DNA from: Sulfurimonas sp. | GTDB lineage: Bacteria; Campylobacterota; Campylobacteria; Campylobacterales; Sulfurimonadaceae | Assembly: GCA_027066935.1 (NCBI GenBank) | Contig: JAMOMX010000379.1 | Span: 1 to 7,786, forward strand | Reading direction: 5' to 3' | DNA: 7,786 nucleotides | Shown here: positions 4,951 to 7,786 of the stretch, in pieces | How the letters are laid out: each line of letters begins with the position of its first letter | How positions within the stretch are numbered: position 1 is the stretch's first letter | The notes under the pieces: generated by a model | Seen by the model: the letters and a program-made list of their open reading frames with translations, nothing else | The model's database searches: none | What the model was told of the DNA's origin: nothing | Program-made: the position numbers and the translations under genes

Positions 4951-5631
4951 GTGGGCATAAATAAGGGAAAAATTCTGAAAGAGTTAATAAAAATTATTTT
5001 AATCATGGCAACATTATTTACTATAACATTTTTGATAATAAAATTTACCGGTATATTAACAATGGAACAAATTGAAGACTTGTTAAATCAAGCTAAAGAT
5101 ATATCACCATTTTATGTTGGAATAATTATAGCTACCCTACTATTTGCTGATCTCTTTATAGCCGTCCCTACCTTGACAATAATCATCCTCTCAGGATATT
5201 TTTTAGGTTTTGTTTATGGTGCAGTTTTTTCTTTATCTGGTGTTGTGTTAGCAGGTATAGTAGGGTATGGACTAAGTAGATACTACGGAGATACAATCTT
5301 AGCCTATTTGATAAAAGATGATTATAAAAGAGATGAAGCAATTAGCACATTTAAAAAACATGGTTTTATTATGATACTTCTCTCAAGAGCTATGCCAATA
5401 TTACCAGAAGTTTCTGCTTGCTTATCTGGAATGACAAAGATGAGCTTTAAAAGATTTTTTCTTGCATGGCTAATGAGTGCAGTTCCATATGTCTTGATAG
5501 CAACTTATGCAGGTTCAATTAGTACACTGCAAAATCCAAAACCTGCTATTTTTATAGCGATAGGTATATCTTCATTTTTTTGGATTACTTGGTTTTTTTA
5601 TCATAAAAAACATTTTAAAATTATTAAATAA
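4951..5631 (+). CDS. VTT-domain (DedA/TVP38/TMEM64-like) inner-membrane protein
   Basis: A 226-residue membrane protein. A first helix (about 10-33) and a short loop lead to helices at about 55-75 and 77-100, then the family's conserved core: GYFLGFVYGAVFSL (81-94), a glycine-rich helix with GYGLSRYYGD, a re-entrant segment FKKHGFIMILLSRAMPILPE, LSGMTKM, FKRFFLAWLMSAVPYVL, YAGS, and a last helix near 198-217. The R-x-x-P-x-x-P pattern (here RAMPILP) and the Y.GS end of the core are hallmarks of VTT proteins, some of which act as lipid scramblases or in undecaprenyl-phosphate recycling. The exact substrate here is unknown. The start is uncertain: TAA immediately precedes GTG 4951 and no ribosome binding site is seen before it. 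AAGGGA at 4963-4968 lies just inside, so a later non-ATG start (near 4972-4975) or ATG 5005 is possible. It converges with mnmA 12 bases away. Confidence 0.85.
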   Translation: MGINKGKILKELIKIILIMATLFTITFLIIKFTGILTMEQIEDLLNQAKDISPFYVGIIIATLLFADLFIAVPTLTIIILSGYFLGFVYGAVFSLSGVVLAGIVGYGLSRYYGDTILAYLIKDDYKRDEAISTFKKHGFIMILLSRAMPILPEVSACLSGMTKMSFKRFFLAWLMSAVPYVLIATYAGSISTLQNPKPAIFIAIGISSFFWITWFFYHKKHFKIIK

Positions 5632-5643
5632 TTGGTTATTGTC

Positions 5644-6684
5644 TTAGCTAGAAGCTTCAGCTATCCAACCCCCACCTATTAGTTTATTTTTATCATAAAA
5701 CACGGCTGCTTGTCCTGCTGCTACACCAAAAACATTTTCCTTTAAAGTAACATATGCTTTAGCATCTTTAACCAATACCTGACACTCTACAGCTTTAGTT
5801 CTGTATCTTAATTTAACAGTAGTATCAAATTCTAACTCATCATTAAATAAGTTTAAATTTTCTAAAACTACATTTGTACATACTAGTTCCTCTCTTTTAC
5901 CAACTGTAATCTGATTATTTTTAGCATCAATGCTCAAAACAAAATGTGGATCGTGTGCACCCCTTACGCTAAAACCTTTTCTTTTGCCAATAGTGTAGTG
6001 CATATAGCCTTTATGTTCACCTACAACATTTCCATCTATATCTAAAACTTCACCAGTATTATCAACCTCTACATAATCTTTTAACAAGTCTGTATAAGTA
6101 GTTTCAACAAAACAAATTTCACTTGATTCATCTTGAGTTGCAAATGATTCTAACCCTTTAATTGATGCTGCAAAAGCTTTAATATCACTTTTTTTACGCT
6201 CACCCATTGGAAAAATTAATCTTTTTAAAATATCTTTTTTTACATAAAATAAAAAATAACTTTGATCTTTAGTATCATCTAGGGCTTCATAAAAATATTT
6301 TCCATCAGTTTTTATATAATGACCTGTTGCCAAATAATCTGCACCCACTTTATCGGCAAATTTAATCATCTCTCCAAACTTTAAACTTCTGTTACATAAT
6401 GCACATGGATTTGGAGTTTTACCCTTTTCATAGGTCTCAATAAATGGCTTAAAGACTTTTTCGTTAAATATCTCTTGTAGATCTAATACATGAAGTTTTA
6501 TACCTACAAAATCAGCTGCCTTTTGTGCGCGAGCCTGATGAATTTCATGATATCCTGGTTTTGAATGAAGTTTCATATATAAACCCTCAACTTCATATCC
6601 ATCTTTTTTTAACAACAATGCACTCACCGTAGAATCAACGCCACCACTCATGCCAACTAAGACTTTTTTATTATTGTTCATCAT
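5644..6684 (-). CDS. mnmA: tRNA-specific 2-thiouridylase MnmA
   Basis: A 346-residue cytoplasmic enzyme that adenylates and thiolates U34 at the wobble position of tRNA-Lys, tRNA-Glu and tRNA-Gln. Visible motifs are the ATP pyrophosphatase P-loop SGGVDS (13-18), PNPCALCNR (91-99) with the catalytic cysteine C97, ATGHY (119-123), KDQSYFL (139-145) and SSEICFV with the second catalytic cysteine C191. TIGKRKGFSVRGA and the C-terminal beta barrel (about 255-345) complete the fold. Length is normal. C94 stands where E. coli MnmA has Asp (PNPDVLC), giving C94-x-x-C97 plus C191, a three-cysteine arrangement compatible with an iron-sulfur cluster. The start is one of two adjacent ATGs (6684 or 6681), 3 bases after the stop of the upstream gene, so translation is probably coupled and no good ribosome binding site is needed. 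Confidence 0.95.
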   Translation of the reverse strand: MMNNNKKVLVGMSGGVDSTVSALLLKKDGYEVEGLYMKLHSKPGYHEIHQARAQKAADFVGIKLHVLDLQEIFNEKVFKPFIETYEKGKTPNPCALCNRSLKFGEMIKFADKVGADYLATGHYIKTDGKYFYEALDDTKDQSYFLFYVKKDILKRLIFPMGERKKSDIKAFAASIKGLESFATQDESSEICFVETTYTDLLKDYVEVDNTGEVLDIDGNVVGEHKGYMHYTIGKRKGFSVRGAHDPHFVLSIDAKNNQITVGKREELVCTNVVLENLNLFNDELEFDTTVKLRYRTKAVECQVLVKDAKAYVTLKENVFGVAAGQAAVFYDKNKLIGGGWIAEASS

Positions 6685-6687
6685 ATA

Positions 6688-7434
6688 CTACTTATTCTCA
6701 AAAAATTTCTTTAGTGATTTAAAATATTTTGTATCACTTAAACCAACATCTTCTAAAATATCAATTTGATCTGATAGTGACCTCTCTATATCATTTGCAA
6801 TACATTCTAAATCATCTGTTAATTGAATTAACTCTAAGTCACCTTTATCAATCATTCCATTTTCAAGCATTGAAGTCTTTAAAAAATTCATCAATGGCTG
6901 ATAAAATTCTACTCCAACTACAAATACTTTTACACCTGTTACTTTTCTTGTTTGAATAAGTGTTAATGCTTCAAAAAGTTCATCTAATGTACCATACCCA
7001 CCTGGAAAAATAACATATGCCATTGAGTATTTAACCAGCATCACTTTTCTAGAAAAAAAGTAATCAAAATGTAGATCTTTAGTGGTATAAGGATTTGCAA
7101 CTTGCTCAAATGCTAAATCAATATTTAGACCTATCGATTCAACATTACCATTATCGTGTGCTCCACGATTTGCAGCTTCCATTATACCTGGACCACCACC
7201 ACTCATTATGTTAAAACCACGCTCAGCCAACATCGTAGATAACTTTTGTGTTTCTTTGTAATAATAGTTATTTTCATCTACCCTTGCACTACCAAAGATG
7301 GTAACAGATGGACCTAAATCACCAAGATCATCAAAACCTTTTACAAAATCCGCTATAATCTTAAAAACACTCCATACATCAGCAGATTTTATCTCTTTTA
7401 TATACTTTTTACTAATATCATTTTTTTTATTCAT
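6688..7434 (-). CDS. LOG-family (TIGR00730) nucleotide phosphoribohydrolase
   Basis: A 248-residue Rossmann-fold protein of the LONELY GUY/lysine-decarboxylase-like family. Motifs are VTIFGSAR (44-51), SGGGPGIMEAANRGA (78-92), FSRK (127-130) with the conserved arginine, and FPGGYGTLDELFEALTLIQ (143-161) with the catalytic GGxGTxxE. Characterised members cleave the N-glycosidic bond of nucleoside 5'-monophosphates (cytokinin ribotides in plants, AMP or pyrimidine nucleotides in PpnN); none decarboxylates lysine. An extra N-terminal helical part of about 40 residues and an acidic C-terminal extension (about 205-248) make it longer than the minimal LOG proteins of about 190. The start lies 2 bases after the fliY stop and the end 3 bases before mnmA, so it is in the same transcript. 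Substrate specificity cannot be read from the sequence. Confidence 0.88.
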   Translation of the reverse strand: MNKKNDISKKYIKEIKSADVWSVFKIIADFVKGFDDLGDLGPSVTIFGSARVDENNYYYKETQKLSTMLAERGFNIMSGGGPGIMEAANRGAHDNGNVESIGLNIDLAFEQVANPYTTKDLHFDYFFSRKVMLVKYSMAYVIFPGGYGTLDELFEALTLIQTRKVTGVKVFVVGVEFYQPLMNFLKTSMLENGMIDKGDLELIQLTDDLECIANDIERSLSDQIDILEDVGLSDTKYFKSLKKFFENK

Positions 7435-7436
7435 AA

Positions 7437-7786
7437 TTATGACTTTAATTGAGCTAATCGTTCTCTTTTTGTACCAATTGATGTAACTTGAATACCAAAG
7501 TTTCCATCAATAATAACAACTTCACCTTGAGCTATCACATGATTATCTACCAAAATTTCTAATGGATCATTTGCTAATTGATTTAACTCAATTACGGAAC
7601 CAATATCCATATTTAAAACATCTTTTAGAAGCATTTTTTTCTTACCAATTCTAACCCTAACTGGCAGTTTAACATCCATTATAAGAGAGATGTTACTTAA
7701 CTCATTTGGGCTTAAATTAGCCTCATTGATACCTACACTGCTTAATGGGCTTAGTTCTATTGATGGTTCATCTAAAATACTATCAC
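7437..7786 (-). CDS. fliY: Flagellar motor switch protein FliY (FliN-domain end), partial
   Basis: The frame is open through the window edge, so only the last 115 residues are seen. A polar, serine- and asparagine-rich linker (about 35 residues, starting DSILDEPSIEL) leads to a complete FliN/SpoA domain of about 80 residues: MDVKLPVRVRIGKKKMLLKD, then GSVIEL, DPLEILVDNHVIAQGEVVIID and the C-terminal IGTKRERLAQL. FliN domains form the lower ring of the switch complex at the cytoplasmic face of the flagellar motor and contact the export apparatus. Stand-alone FliN of Campylobacterota is only about 100 residues and differs in sequence. The linker and the TKRERL ending fit FliY, which also has an N-terminal CheC-like part outside the window. 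The internal ATG at 7679 is probably not the start because the frame continues and the linker precedes it. It is first in a tight run with the LOG gene and mnmA. Confidence 0.8.
   Translation of the reverse strand, partial: DSILDEPSIELSPLSSVGINEANLSPNELSNISLIMDVKLPVRVRIGKKKMLLKDVLNMDIGSVIELNQLANDPLEILVDNHVIAQGEVVIIDGNFGIQVTSIGTKRERLAQLKS

Overview
The window is AT-rich and its right two thirds carry housekeeping genes of a Campylobacterota (Epsilonproteobacteria) type: a FliY-like flagellar switch protein ending in an IGTKRERL-type tail, a glutaminyl-tRNA synthetase fused to a YqeY domain, MnmA and a VTT/DedA-like membrane protein. A free-living or marine genus such as Sulfurimonas, Arcobacter or Sulfurovum would fit. 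This placement rests on protein resemblance and base composition read by eye, not on a search.

Left third (about 1-2536, + strand): a run of small accessory genes in varying states of decay. It opens with the C-terminal end of a larger protein that carries a GWxGxGY...GAY.ISGGxNG block followed by a hydrophobic multi-helix tail. Six bases later comes a three-helix DUF3592-like membrane protein. The pair has the layout of a polymorphic-toxin tip and its immunity protein, but this is inference. Next is a Phd/RelB-type antitoxin, intact, whose overlapping RelE/ParE-type toxin partner is frameshifted and cut short. About 380 bases without a convincing gene follow, holding hairpins that include a strong cUUCGg terminator read on the minus strand. 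Then comes an intact MntA-type nucleotidyltransferase antitoxin, whose overlapping HepT/HEPN toxin partner has lost its catalytic C-terminal half. Both toxin-antitoxin loci therefore keep the antitoxin and have lost the toxin.

Right two thirds (2528-7786): glnS (minus) ends tail to tail against the hepT remnant, overlapping it by 9 bases. A divergent promoter region of about 170 bases separates glnS from a VTT-domain membrane protein gene (+), which converges 12 bases from mnmA. On the minus strand fliY (partial) - LOG-family gene - mnmA form a tight run with gaps of 2 and 3 bases, so probably one transcript. GlnRS and MnmA act on the same molecule: MnmA thiolates U34 of tRNA-Gln, tRNA-Glu and tRNA-Lys, and GlnRS reads the tRNA-Gln anticodon. 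FliY belongs to the flagellar motor switch. The LOG protein probably hydrolyses nucleoside monophosphates.
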